Below the pieces are notes generated by a model, which made no database searches, was not told where the DNA came from, and was given only the letters and a program-made list of their open reading frames with translations. Positions 26,422 to 35,048 of a stretch of DNA of 64,000 nucleotides are shown here, in pieces. The DNA is from JAYPHU01 sp964611435. Lineage in GTDB: Bacteria > Pseudomonadota > Alphaproteobacteria > Rhodospirillales > UBA2165. The position numbers were made by a program, and so were the translations under genes. Positions within the stretch are counted from its first letter, which is position 1, and every line of letters begins with the position of its first letter. The stretch covers positions 3,613-67,612 of the forward strand of contig CAZSXT010000020.1 of the NCBI GenBank assembly GCA_964611435.1, in the 5' to 3' direction.

Positions 26422-27564
26422 GTGGATTTCAGTTTTACAGAAGAACAGCAAGTTTTGCGCGATCAGGTCCGCAAATTGGTCCAGGACGTGTGCCCGCCGG
26501 AGTATGTGGAGGAATGTGATTCCACCCCGCGTCCGCCGGTGGAAGCCTATAAAGCGATGGCCGAACAGGGCTGGCTCAGTGTCCTGCTGCCGGAAGAGCA
26601 TGGCGGTGTCGGCGGCTCGCCGACGGATGTCGCCATCGTCTTGGAAGAGGTGGGCCGGCAATACGAGGAGCTCGCCATGTGGATGTTCCGCTCCAGTGTT
26701 TGGGGCGGCTATGCAGTCGCCACCCACGGCACGGACGAGATGAAGGCGGAGGTTCTGCCCAGGGTCGCCAGCGGCGATATCAGCATCTGCTTCGGCCTTA
26801 CGGAACCGGACTCCGGCTCGGATGCAGCGGCGCTCAAGACCTCCGCCAAGCCGGACGGCGACGACTACATCATTAACGGCCAGAAGGTCTTTACCTCGGG
26901 CATGGATATCAGCGATTACTGCCTGTTGGTCACGCGAACAAGCCGCGGCGAGAAACAGCAGGAAGGCATCACCCTGTTCCTGGTCGACACTAAACTGCCG
27001 GGCATCGACATCAAGAAAATCGACACGCTTGGCCATCGGGGCATCGGCACCACCCAGGTGTTCTATGAGGATGTGCGCGTGCCCAAGACCGCAATCATGG
27101 GCGAGTTGGATCAGGGCTGGCGCTGCACCGATCAATATCTGTGGTATGAGCGCCTGTGCCTGTCTGCGGCCCGCTATGGCGCTGCGTCAGCCGCGTTCGA
27201 GCATGCGCTGAATTACGCCAAAGAACGGGAACAGTTCGGCCGGCCCATCGGCAAGTTCCAGGCCATCTCTCACAAGCTGGCGGATATGCGGGTGATGCTC
27301 GAAGTCTCTCACCTGCTGGTCTATCAATTTGCCTGGAAGATGGAGCGGGGCGAAGCCAGCCGCCACGACGCCGCGATCATCAAGCTCTATTCCGGGGAGG
27401 CCTACAAAGCTATTTCGGATTTGGGCCTGCAGATCTTTGGCGGTTATGGCTTCTGTATGGAATATCCCATGCAGCGATTCTTCCGGGATTCCCGCCTGGC
27501 CGTGATTGGCGGCGGCACCTCCGAGATTCAACGCAACATCATCGCAAAAAGCCTTGGCCTCTGA
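26422..27564 (+). CDS. Acyl-CoA dehydrogenase
   Basis: This 380-residue flavoenzyme introduces a double bond alpha-beta to a CoA thioester. FAD contacts lie in FGLTEPDSGSDAAALKT (124-140). The C-terminal signature is FGGYGFCMEYPMQRFFRD. The position of the usual medium-chain catalytic glutamate is glycine (VIGGGTSEIQ), while E243 in LWYERLCLSAA aligns with the base of the isovaleryl-CoA dehydrogenase subgroup, favouring a short branched substrate (inference). The start is GTG at 26422 after GGGAGAGTTC. It leads an operon with CaiB, MaoC and CitE proteins. Confidence 0.93.
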   Translation: MDFSFTEEQQVLRDQVRKLVQDVCPPEYVEECDSTPRPPVEAYKAMAEQGWLSVLLPEEHGGVGGSPTDVAIVLEEVGRQYEELAMWMFRSSVWGGYAVATHGTDEMKAEVLPRVASGDISICFGLTEPDSGSDAAALKTSAKPDGDDYIINGQKVFTSGMDISDYCLLVTRTSRGEKQQEGITLFLVDTKLPGIDIKKIDTLGHRGIGTTQVFYEDVRVPKTAIMGELDQGWRCTDQYLWYERLCLSAARYGAASAAFEHALNYAKEREQFGRPIGKFQAISHKLADMRVMLEVSHLLVYQFAWKMERGEASRHDAAIIKLYSGEAYKAISDLGLQIFGGYGFCMEYPMQRFFRDSRLAVIGGGTSEIQRNIIAKSLGL

Positions 27565-28762
27565 TCAAAAAATTCACCGGCCACTAGATGGCGTCCGGGT
27601 GCTGGAGCTCGGCCAGATCATCGCCGGCACCTATGGCGGCCAGCTTCTGTCCGATCTCGGCGCAGAGGTTATTAAGATCGAGGCCCCGGTGGGCGATCTG
27701 GGCCGGCTGCCGTCCGTCGCGCCCTATAAGCATCTGAGCGGCCTGTTCCTCACCTATAACCGCAACAAGAAAAGCGTGGTGATTGATCTTAAGACCGATC
27801 AGGGCCGGGAGATTTTCTACGAGTTCGTCAAAACCGCCGACGTGGTGGTGGACAATTTCCGCCCCGGTGTGCTGGAAAAACTGAAGGTCGATTACCCGAC
27901 GCTGAAAGCCATTAACCCGCGGATCATTCAATGTTCGGTCACCGGTTTCGGTCTGGAAGGTGAGTACAAGGACCTGCCGGCGCTCGACATCATTATCCAG
28001 TCCATCAGCGGCATGCTGGCGGTCACCGGCGAAAAAGACGGTCCCCCGGCCCGCGTCGGCATTCCGATCTCGGATCTCGGCGGCGGCTTGTTTTCCAGCC
28101 AGGGTATCTTGGCGGCGCTTTATGAGCGGGAACGCACCGGTGTCGGCCGGCGGCTGGAAGTCTCCATGTTCGACGCCATGCTCAGCCTGTTGAGCTATAT
28201 GGGCACCCAGTGGCTGACCAATGGCGAGTTGCCGGAGCCCATGGGCACGGCCCATGAATATACGGTACCCTGGCAGGCCTTCGAGACAAAAGAAGGTTAT
28301 CTGGTCGTCGCTACCCGTCAGGATAAGTTCTGGCAGATGTTCTGCGAGGCCATTGAACGGCCTGATCTGGGCGCCGATGAGCGCTTTACCACCAACAACA
28401 ACCGGGTTGTGCATCGAGAGGTGCTGGTGCCCATTTTGGAAGAGCACCTCCGCACCCGCACGGCCCAAGACTGGTTAACGGTCATGCGGGAATTTGGCGT
28501 GCCGGCCGCGCCCGTGAATAACCTGGATGGCGTCTTCGCCGAACCGCCGGTGGCCGAGCGCGAGATGATTGTCGAGTACGATCACCCGGAGGTGGGCAAG
28601 GTTCGCATGCCGGGAAATCCGATGAAGATGGAAGGCGTTACCGAGACGTTGTCAAAGCCTGCGCCCATGCTGGGCCAGCATACGGATGAGCTTTTGGAGA
28701 AACTGTTGAACAAATCGCCGGACGATATCGCCGCCTTGCGGGACGCCGGCGCGGTGAAATAG
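27554..28762 (+). CDS. Class III (CaiB/BaiF) CoA-transferase
   Basis: This roughly 402-residue enzyme moves CoA between carboxylic acids. The family opening PLDGVRVLELGQIIAGTYGG is clear, and the catalytic aspartate lies in LPALDIIIQSISGMLAVTGE. There is no ATG near the family start. I chose TTG at 27554, which overlaps the acyl-CoA dehydrogenase stop by 11 bp. A second TTG at 27506 would add 16 residues encoded inside that gene. Together with MaoC and CitE neighbours it resembles the itaconate or mesaconate CoA-transfer step. Confidence 0.9.
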   Translation: MASDQKIHRPLDGVRVLELGQIIAGTYGGQLLSDLGAEVIKIEAPVGDLGRLPSVAPYKHLSGLFLTYNRNKKSVVIDLKTDQGREIFYEFVKTADVVVDNFRPGVLEKLKVDYPTLKAINPRIIQCSVTGFGLEGEYKDLPALDIIIQSISGMLAVTGEKDGPPARVGIPISDLGGGLFSSQGILAALYERERTGVGRRLEVSMFDAMLSLLSYMGTQWLTNGELPEPMGTAHEYTVPWQAFETKEGYLVVATRQDKFWQMFCEAIERPDLGADERFTTNNNRVVHREVLVPILEEHLRTRTAQDWLTVMREFGVPAAPVNNLDGVFAEPPVAEREMIVEYDHPEVGKVRMPGNPMKMEGVTETLSKPAPMLGQHTDELLEKLLNKSPDDIAALRDAGAVK

Positions 28763-28773
28763 AGGAATGGACT

Positions 28774-29223
28774 ATGGTTGGACTGTATTGGGAAGAGTGG
28801 GAAATCGATCAGGAATTTGTGTCGCCGGCGCGGACCGTCACCGAAGCCGACGTGGTGCACTTCGCCGGCATTTCCGGCGACTATAACCCACTGCATGTGA
28901 ACGAGGAATTCTGCAAGGACACCATCTTCGGCACCCGCATCGCACACGGGCCGCTGATCTATTCCATCGCCGCCGGTCTATTGTTTCAGCTTCATCTCTA
29001 TGACGACACGCTGATCGCGTTTCTGGGCTTTGACAGCTTGAAATTCACCAAACCGGTGAAGATCGGAGACACCATACACGCCCGCATCAAGGTGATCGTG
29101 AAGCGAGAAACCTCGAAACCGGACAGGGGCATCATGAAACGCACGTTGGAAGTTGTGAATCAGCACGGCGACGTGGTGCAGGAAGGCGTGCAGGCGTTTC
29201 TGTTAAAACGCAAACCGGCGTAG
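28774..29223 (+). CDS. MaoC-like (R)-specific enoyl-CoA hydratase
   Basis: This 149-residue hot-dog protein carries the hydratase motif FAGISGDYNPLHVNEEF, with the catalytic Asp and His in GDYNPLH, followed by GTRIAHGPL. It adds water to an enoyl-CoA. It sits 11 bp after the CoA-transferase and 11 bp before the CitE gene. In known itaconate and mesaconate pathways such a hydratase yields citramalyl- or methylmalyl-CoA for a CitE-type lyase, exactly the next gene here. Confidence 0.92.
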   Translation: MVGLYWEEWEIDQEFVSPARTVTEADVVHFAGISGDYNPLHVNEEFCKDTIFGTRIAHGPLIYSIAAGLLFQLHLYDDTLIAFLGFDSLKFTKPVKIGDTIHARIKVIVKRETSKPDRGIMKRTLEVVNQHGDVVQEGVQAFLLKRKPA

Positions 29224-29234
29224 GGAGACAGATC

Positions 29235-30095
29235 ATGAGTTATCCCCTGATTACCCTCTATACCCCGGGCACCCGGCCGGAACTGGCCCAGAAGGCCGAG
29301 AAATACGATATTGATGCGATCATCATTGATCTGGAAGATACCGTCCCGCCGGACATGAAGACAGAGACCAGAGGCATCATCGCCGATTTGATCCCGACCT
29401 TGCCCAACAAACCCCTGGTCAGGGTGAACAACGAGCCGGACTTGCTGGAGGACGATTTGCGCGCGGTCATCACGCCGAACACGCTGGGTATCCTGTTTCC
29501 CAAGGCGGAGACGGTGGAGGACCTGAAGAGCGTCGACAAGGTGATGGAAGAGGCGGAAGCGGCCGCCGGTCTGGAAACCGGTTCGGTACGTCTGTTGTTA
29601 CAGATTGAATCGGCGCTCGGCGTGCTCAGGTGTTTTGATCTCTGCATGGCGACGGAACGGATCGACAGTGTCTCCTTCGGTAGCGCCGAGGATGGAGATT
29701 TGCAGCGGGACTTGGGTTGCGAGTTCTCGCTGGAAGGCACGGAACTGATGTACGCCCGCTCAAAGGTTCTCTTGGAGGCCCGGGCGGCAAAGATGCCCTA
29801 TGTCTTGGACGGCGCGTTCAGTGACGTGAGCAACATCGACGCCTTCCGGACCGACAGCATCCTATCCCGCCGATTGGGCTATGACGGGCGCACCTGTGTG
29901 CACCCCGCCCAGGTCGAGGCGGCGCGGGAAATATACTCTTTATCCGAAGAACAGACCGCCTATTACCGGAAAGTGGTTGAGGAATTCGAAGCCGCGCTGA
30001 AGGACCGCGCGGCCTCCATCAAGGTCGACGGCAAGATGGTCGATAACGCGATGTACGTGCAGGCAAAGTCCGTCCTGGACCGGTTCGGTGGCTAG
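29235..30095 (+). CDS. HpcH/HpaI aldolase / CitE-like CoA lyase
   Basis: This 286-residue TIM-barrel enzyme of the CitE family probably cleaves a (methyl)malyl- or citramalyl-CoA type ester. Visible are IDLEDTVPPDMK (about 31-42), the metal-binding glutamate in LLQIESALGVL, FGSAEDGDLQRDLG, and VHPAQVEAAREIY near the C-terminus. A good RBS (GGGAGACAG) precedes the ATG. It ends the four-gene operon and converges with the alpha/beta hydrolase gene, with only 3 bp between stops. Confidence 0.9.
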   Translation: MSYPLITLYTPGTRPELAQKAEKYDIDAIIIDLEDTVPPDMKTETRGIIADLIPTLPNKPLVRVNNEPDLLEDDLRAVITPNTLGILFPKAETVEDLKSVDKVMEEAEAAAGLETGSVRLLLQIESALGVLRCFDLCMATERIDSVSFGSAEDGDLQRDLGCEFSLEGTELMYARSKVLLEARAAKMPYVLDGAFSDVSNIDAFRTDSILSRRLGYDGRTCVHPAQVEAAREIYSLSEEQTAYYRKVVEEFEAALKDRAASIKVDGKMVDNAMYVQAKSVLDRFGG

Positions 30096-30098
30096 CCC

Positions 30099-31280
30099 CT
30101 AGGGCTGGATTTCCAACCGCTTGTCGTGGCCGTCCGGCAAACCTTTTTCCAGGACGTCTGAAATCCAATCGGCGATACCCGGATAAATATCTCCGGCGAC
30201 TTCTCCCATGGGATGGAAGACGTCTTGATACATCCACAATTCCTTGGAGCAGTTCAGCCGGTCAAGCCAGGCGTGGACATCTTCGGGCGGCGTCAACTCG
30301 TCCATTTCCCCTGCGACAAGGAGGTAGGGACACGCCAGTTTTTCGCCGGAGGCAAAGAAGTTCGCGTCCATTTCATCGGCGAATTTATCGAACGCATCCT
30401 CGTCGTAGATGTTCGTCATATACATATAGATGCGTTTGAAATTGGGCTGGGCCTGATTGAAGATGACATCGGTCGGCCCCACATTCGCCATCTGGCCCAC
30501 CGCCGCCTTTACGCGGGAATCCGCGGCAGCAATCTCCACACTATACCGGCTGCCCATGGACGTTCCGAATACGGCAATCTTGTCCGCATCGACGTCATCC
30601 CTCTCCACCAGCATGTCGATTACGGTCGAACCCGCGCGGGCGTAATTGCCGACGACCTGCCACACCTGATTAATGTTGCATTCCCCCTGTCCCGGTCCAT
30701 CCATGACGCAAATGTTCATGCCCCGGCGGGTAAATTCGTTGTTATACGGATTGGGGAAATCCTCTTTGATCGCGTCCATACCTGGTTGATAAAGAACGGT
30801 CGGCTTAGGCCCGTCGCCGGGCACTTTGTGAAACAGGCAGTAGAGATTTTTCCCATTCTCAAACGGTATGACATGGCGAGTGACCGACCCGTCCAGTAGT
30901 TCAATCAGCCGGTCATAGTTCTTCACCGTGCTCGCGTGGTAAGACATTTTCTTGGCGTTGCCGTCCACAGGGATGAGGTGCTGCGCCCGACCGTAATAGA
31001 TAGCAGCCCGGTGAAAGTGCTGGGCAGCCGTAACCCTATGCCCGGCGGCCAGGGCGTCTTCGGCCATTTCCTCCTGCCGGGCGGCGCCCGCCGCCCAAGC
31101 GCGCGGGAAGGCGCGCCGGCCGGTGACATTTCGGAAAATCCGCTCCATATCACCAAACTTGAACCCCCGTTCCAACCGGATGCCCATGATACCCGGATGC
31201 AGGATGTCCTCGTTGTCGGTCAGCTGGATGAAATTGTCAAAAATCCAGTTTTGGCTCGCGCGCGGCGCTTGCTTCCGCAT
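30099..31280 (-). CDS. Alpha/beta hydrolase, FrsA/2,6-dihydroxypseudooxynicotine hydrolase-like
   Basis: This 393-residue protein has an N-terminal helical region of about 125 residues ahead of the hydrolase core. The nucleophile is S241 in FGTSMGSRYS, an acid lies in AGEMDELTPPEDV, and the histidine in YQDVFHPMGEVAG. This long-N-terminus layout is that of hydrolases cleaving carbon-carbon bonds in N-heteroaromatic degradation, and of FrsA. It follows the TRAP permease by 23 bp with RBS AGGGAGGGAAC, so it belongs to the TRAP-TAXI operon and probably processes the imported compound. Confidence 0.85.
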   Translation of the reverse strand: MRKQAPRASQNWIFDNFIQLTDNEDILHPGIMGIRLERGFKFGDMERIFRNVTGRRAFPRAWAAGAARQEEMAEDALAAGHRVTAAQHFHRAAIYYGRAQHLIPVDGNAKKMSYHASTVKNYDRLIELLDGSVTRHVIPFENGKNLYCLFHKVPGDGPKPTVLYQPGMDAIKEDFPNPYNNEFTRRGMNICVMDGPGQGECNINQVWQVVGNYARAGSTVIDMLVERDDVDADKIAVFGTSMGSRYSVEIAAADSRVKAAVGQMANVGPTDVIFNQAQPNFKRIYMYMTNIYDEDAFDKFADEMDANFFASGEKLACPYLLVAGEMDELTPPEDVHAWLDRLNCSKELWMYQDVFHPMGEVAGDIYPGIADWISDVLEKGLPDGHDKRLEIQP

Positions 31281-31303
31281 AGTTCCCTCCCTGCGATATT
31301 ATT

Positions 31304-33793
31304 TTAAGCGGCCGCTTCGTCCTTGCCGCTCATCTGATACAGCAGCGTCGCACCCATCACGATCGCACCAACGACGTAAGTGTAATAGTGCAAGTTCTCT
31401 TCGGTGCCGACGACCCAGGCGATAAATTCGCCAGTCGGCATCAGCAGACACAATGCGCAGAACAGCCAGATAAACCGCTCGTACGGCACGTGCCGGCCGA
31501 TTCCCCAGCCTTCCAAAAATTTCGCCCAACAGTATACGCCGGCCGTAATGGCGATCACCGAAATAACGATATCCAGGATCGGACCCTCCAGCAGTAATGG
31601 CGTATAGACAAACAGGAACGGCGTGATCAGGATCATCGACGCCTGTTTCAGCGCTTGGTTGCCCGTCTTCACTGGATCGGACTGTGCAATGGAACTCGCC
31701 GCATAGGCTGCCAAGGCCACCGGCGGGGTCACCGCGCTCACCACGGCCACCCAGTAGCTGATCATGTGGGCGGCGATGGGCGGCACACCCAACTCCGCCA
31801 GCGCGCCGACGGCAAAGATCGCCAGGATCACGTAGCTCGCCACGATGGGCAGGCCCATGCCGACGATGTAGCCGGCAACGATCACCCAGAAGATGGTCAG
31901 CGGCAACAGCCCGAAGCTGGCATCCACCAACAATTGCGAGACCCGGCCAGGCAGATCGGATTGGGTCGCTGCGGACAGCAAAATGCCCAGCACACCGGCG
32001 ATGCAGCTCACCACCAATGTGTTTCTCGCGCCGGCTTCCAGGGAAATCCAAATGGTGCGGACCAATTCCTTGAACACATCGCCCAGGGATTTGATGTCGA
32101 GCCCGGAATTGTCATAGCCGACACCGGCATTGGTGACTTCTCGGATCGCATGTTCGGGATCATCGCTGCGGCCCAAGATCACAATCTCGCCGATCTTAAG
32201 GATAATGAAGGTGAGCAGAACCCAGTAGCTGGCGTCGCCGATGCCGATCCCCACATCGGCATAGACAAACCACATGAACGGCGCGCCGACTTTCTCGCCA
32301 AACAGATAGACCAGAACGCCGACCACCAGCGAAATAGTCAGATACGGCTTCCACGACGTGCGGGACTTGCGCGTCGGGATGAGAACCAGAAGGTCCGTCA
32401 GTTTCAGCATAATGATCAGAATAATGGTCTTGGCCGCCGCCAGGAATGCGGAGTCGCCGATCACCAGGAAGAAAATCATCGCCGGGATCGGCAGCAAAAG
32501 GTGCAGCCGGGGCAAAATACCGTCCCAAGACGGCAGTTCGGAAGCGGGCACCCCGTGCAGCTTGTCTCGCCGGGCCCGGAAATACACAATCAGACCCACC
32601 GACAGATAATAAAGTATCGCCGGGATGGCGGCGATTTTAACGATATCGAAGTAGCTGGTCTCGGTCAGTTCCGCCAGCAGGAACGCGCCCGCACCCATGA
32701 TCGGCGGCATGTACGCACCACCGGTCGAGGCCGCAGCTTCAACGCCGCCCGCAAACTCGGACCGATACCCCACCCGCTTCATCAGCGGGATAGTGAACGT
32801 GCCCGTCGTCATCACGTTGGCAACGCCACTGCCGGAAATCATGCCGAAGAAGCCGCTACTGATCACCGCCGCCAGACCGGGGCCGCCGGTCTTCTGGCCG
32901 GTCAGCCGATAGGTGGTGTTGATGATCAACGCGCCCAAACCGGTTTTTTCCAGGAAGGCGCCGAGGATCACGAAGATCACGATGAAGGTCGCGAACACTT
33001 CGACGATCAGGCCCAGCATACCTTCGGTCGACAGCATCAGGAACTCCAGCACCCTTGCCGTCCGGTTGCCGGGGTGTTCCAGAATGCCCGGCAGGTTTTG
33101 GGCGATGGGTTCGAACGAATAAATAAAGAACAGGAAACCCAACAGCGGGATCAGCGGACCGACGATGCGCCGGGCCATCTCGAAGCTCACGGCCGCCATC
33201 ATGGTGCCGAAAATTACCAGCTCCGCCGGCACCCGGCCGCCCATGTTAGTTTGCAGCTCGACCAGATTGACCCCCCACCATGTGACAGACGCAATAGCCG
33301 CCAACAGGTAGAGAACATCTGAAATGACCAGCCCATCTCCCCGGCTGCCGCGCCGGGCCTCGAAGTAATAGAGCGCCGCACCGACCACACCGCCAAATAT
33401 GCCGATGGTCCAAATGGTGTCATTGATATAGCGCCGCCAAAAATACTCTTGGCCGCTCGACGCCCAATGGATCAAAACCGCGATGGAGCCGACCAGCATG
33501 ACCATCGAGATGAGGGAGAAAAACTCATCCAGCCAAACAAAACCTTCTTTGAGGGATTTCTGCCGGCTTTTGAAGAGCAAGAGCGACATGACGCTCACGC
33601 CCATGAAAAAGGTGCCCTTGAATATTTCGGAAACGGGCGGACCGAATACGGCGATATGAAGGAAGAAATAGGAGTAAGCCACCGCCACGACGGAAAATAA
33701 TATTTTCGCAAGGCCTGAGAGCTGTCTGGGCTGCGTCATTTCCTCACTAATGAAGCCGATCTTCATTAAGACGCCGACGGTTCCGGTAGCCAT
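31304..33793 (-). CDS. TRAP transporter fused permease (4TM+12TM), copy 1
   Basis: This 829-residue inner-membrane protein fuses the small (DctQ-like) and large (DctM-like) TRAP subunits, as is standard for TAXI-type systems. Conserved pieces include ISSGFFGMISGSGVANVMTT and AAASTGGAYMPPIMGAGAF in the first half of the large domain, and GMGLPIVASYVILAIF in the second. It works with a periplasmic TAXI receptor and a sodium gradient. The receptor gene lies upstream, separated by a hairpin that could tune expression. It is about 170 residues longer than copy 2. Confidence 0.94.
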   Translation of the reverse strand: MATGTVGVLMKIGFISEEMTQPRQLSGLAKILFSVVAVAYSYFFLHIAVFGPPVSEIFKGTFFMGVSVMSLLLFKSRQKSLKEGFVWLDEFFSLISMVMLVGSIAVLIHWASSGQEYFWRRYINDTIWTIGIFGGVVGAALYYFEARRGSRGDGLVISDVLYLLAAIASVTWWGVNLVELQTNMGGRVPAELVIFGTMMAAVSFEMARRIVGPLIPLLGFLFFIYSFEPIAQNLPGILEHPGNRTARVLEFLMLSTEGMLGLIVEVFATFIVIFVILGAFLEKTGLGALIINTTYRLTGQKTGGPGLAAVISSGFFGMISGSGVANVMTTGTFTIPLMKRVGYRSEFAGGVEAAASTGGAYMPPIMGAGAFLLAELTETSYFDIVKIAAIPAILYYLSVGLIVYFRARRDKLHGVPASELPSWDGILPRLHLLLPIPAMIFFLVIGDSAFLAAAKTIILIIMLKLTDLLVLIPTRKSRTSWKPYLTISLVVGVLVYLFGEKVGAPFMWFVYADVGIGIGDASYWVLLTFIILKIGEIVILGRSDDPEHAIREVTNAGVGYDNSGLDIKSLGDVFKELVRTIWISLEAGARNTLVVSCIAGVLGILLSAATQSDLPGRVSQLLVDASFGLLPLTIFWVIVAGYIVGMGLPIVASYVILAIFAVGALAELGVPPIAAHMISYWVAVVSAVTPPVALAAYAASSIAQSDPVKTGNQALKQASMILITPFLFVYTPLLLEGPILDIVISVIAITAGVYCWAKFLEGWGIGRHVPYERFIWLFCALCLLMPTGEFIAWVVGTEENLHYYTYVVGAIVMGATLLYQMSGKDEAAA

Positions 33794-33850
33794 GGCAGTG
33801 TCCCCGTTTACTATATGTACAAATTAATTGTTGGATTACAGCAAGGAACG

Positions 33851-33879
33851 AACGCGAGGAGATTAAGTCTCCCCGCGTT
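33851..33879 (-). terminator. Attenuator-like hairpin between TAXI receptor and TRAP permease genes
   Basis: AACGCGAGGAGA (33851-33862) pairs with TCTCCCCGCGTT (33868-33879) with one mismatch around a 5-nt loop. It lies about 45 bp after the receptor stop on the minus strand and is followed on that strand by TCGTTCCTT. Such partial terminators commonly give more receptor than permease. The T run is imperfect, so read-through is expected. Confidence 0.6.
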
Positions 33880-33923
33880 CAAACCAATTCTCGTGCTAGG
33901 CATTCAACGGAATGCCGGGCGGA

Positions 33924-34913
33924 TTAGTACCCTTGAACGAGACCAGCCGGCATTTTGTAGCCGCGGCCAGACCAGTACTTGGACGCTGCCGGGTGAATCG
34001 GAATTTTCACCGTGGTCAGGTTGGAGAAATCGCCGTTCAGCGTCTTCCAGTAACCCGCCGTAGCGGCCAGCTTCTTCAGGTTTTCCGGCTTGGCGGCAAC
34101 CTGAAGCATCGCTTCAATAGCGGCGGCGGAAACTGACTTGTGGGCCAGCCAATACACGTCATAACCGATGGACTTGGCCGGTTCGGTCATGCCGCGCACG
34201 TCCTTCTGCACCGGAATCGTCAGTGGAGAATAGAACGGGTTGGCTTTAACGATGGCTGCTTGTTCGGCATCGGTCAGGCTAACGTAACGCACCGGTTTGG
34301 TGATTGACAGCTGGGTCACAGCCGGGATCAGGAACGGCGCACCGGCGGAGCAGTACACGTCGATCTGACGGTCGCCCAGCGCACGGGCCGAAGCGGAGAA
34401 ACCAAGGTTCCGCACCTGGATATCGTTGAAGATACCGGCGCCCTTCATGATGTTGTTACAGTTCACGTTGGAACCGGAACCCTTGTTCAGCAGGTTGACC
34501 ACCTTGCCCTTCATATCCTGGAAGGACTTGATCGGGCTGTCTGCCAACACAACGATGATCTGCGCCTGTTTACGGACGTTACCGATGATCCGGAAGTCCT
34601 TGCTGGCGCCATCGCGTTTGAACAGGCCGATGCCATTCCAGGACTGATAGGCCTGGCCGACATGGCCCCAAGCGGTGTGGAAATCGCCGAGCGAAACGCG
34701 GCGCACGTTATCCACTGAACCGTTGGACGGGGAATAGTTGAACTTGAACTTGCCGCTCAGTTCGCTGTTGAGCAATTGTGCACCAGCACTAACGGCAGGG
34801 TGCCAGCCGCCGCCAGCGGGGCCGCCACCAATTTTGTAGGATTCCATCGCCTGAGCGGACGTGGCCACAGCCAACGCAGCACCGGCGACCATCATACCTT
34901 TGAAAAATTTCAT
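33924..34913 (-). CDS. TAXI-family TRAP transporter substrate-binding protein, copy 1
   Basis: This 329-residue periplasmic receptor has a signal peptide (residues 1 to about 22, ending in SAQAM). The mature start YKIGGGPAGGGWHPAVSAGA is the TAXI-family opening. A central region with LNKGSGSNVNCNN and a C-terminal IPIHPAASKYW are also characteristic. It is the first gene of the operon with the fused permease and the FrsA-like hydrolase, and it is divergent from the TauD-type dioxygenase gene, sharing a 135-bp regulatory region. Confidence 0.93.
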   Translation of the reverse strand: MKFFKGMMVAGAALAVATSAQAMESYKIGGGPAGGGWHPAVSAGAQLLNSELSGKFKFNYSPSNGSVDNVRRVSLGDFHTAWGHVGQAYQSWNGIGLFKRDGASKDFRIIGNVRKQAQIIVVLADSPIKSFQDMKGKVVNLLNKGSGSNVNCNNIMKGAGIFNDIQVRNLGFSASARALGDRQIDVYCSAGAPFLIPAVTQLSITKPVRYVSLTDAEQAAIVKANPFYSPLTIPVQKDVRGMTEPAKSIGYDVYWLAHKSVSAAAIEAMLQVAAKPENLKKLAATAGYWKTLNGDFSNLTTVKIPIHPAASKYWSGRGYKMPAGLVQGY

Positions 34914-34943
34914 AAATACCTCCCGGGGTTACAAAGTTTATAC

Positions 34944-34963
34944 AATTTTCCTTCCGGAAAATT
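34944..34963. promoter_or_regulatory. Inverted repeat, candidate operator in the divergent TRAP/TauD region
   Basis: AATTTTCC (34944-34951), spacer TTCC, GGAAAATT (34956-34963) is a perfect 8-bp inverted repeat. It lies 31 bp upstream of the TAXI receptor start and about 22 bp left of the candidate promoter for the dioxygenase gene. The position suits a regulator acting on both directions. It could equally be a hairpin in the leader of the receptor mRNA. Confidence 0.45.
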
Positions 34964-34985
34964 ATCGATATTATTATTGAGAATA

Positions 34986-35015
34986 TTGGGAAAGAGCAAC
35001 TGAATATCTTATAAT
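34986..35015 (+). promoter_or_regulatory. Candidate sigma-70 promoter of the dioxygenase operon
   Basis: TTGGGA (34986-34991) and a perfect TATAAT (35010-35015) are spaced by 18 bp, giving a predicted start near 35022 and a leader of about 27 nt before the ATG at 35049. The surrounding sequence is markedly AT-rich compared with the genes. Confidence 0.55.
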
Positions 35016-35048
35016 TTTTCACGTAATGTACACCGGGAAGTTTGTAGA

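Noticed and set aside
31655..33322. A 555-codon plus-strand open frame opposite the TRAP permease copy 1
   Set aside because: It is antisense to a protein with clear TRAP motifs. The translation is low-complexity Q/D/H/R-rich, typical of the complement of membrane-protein codons.
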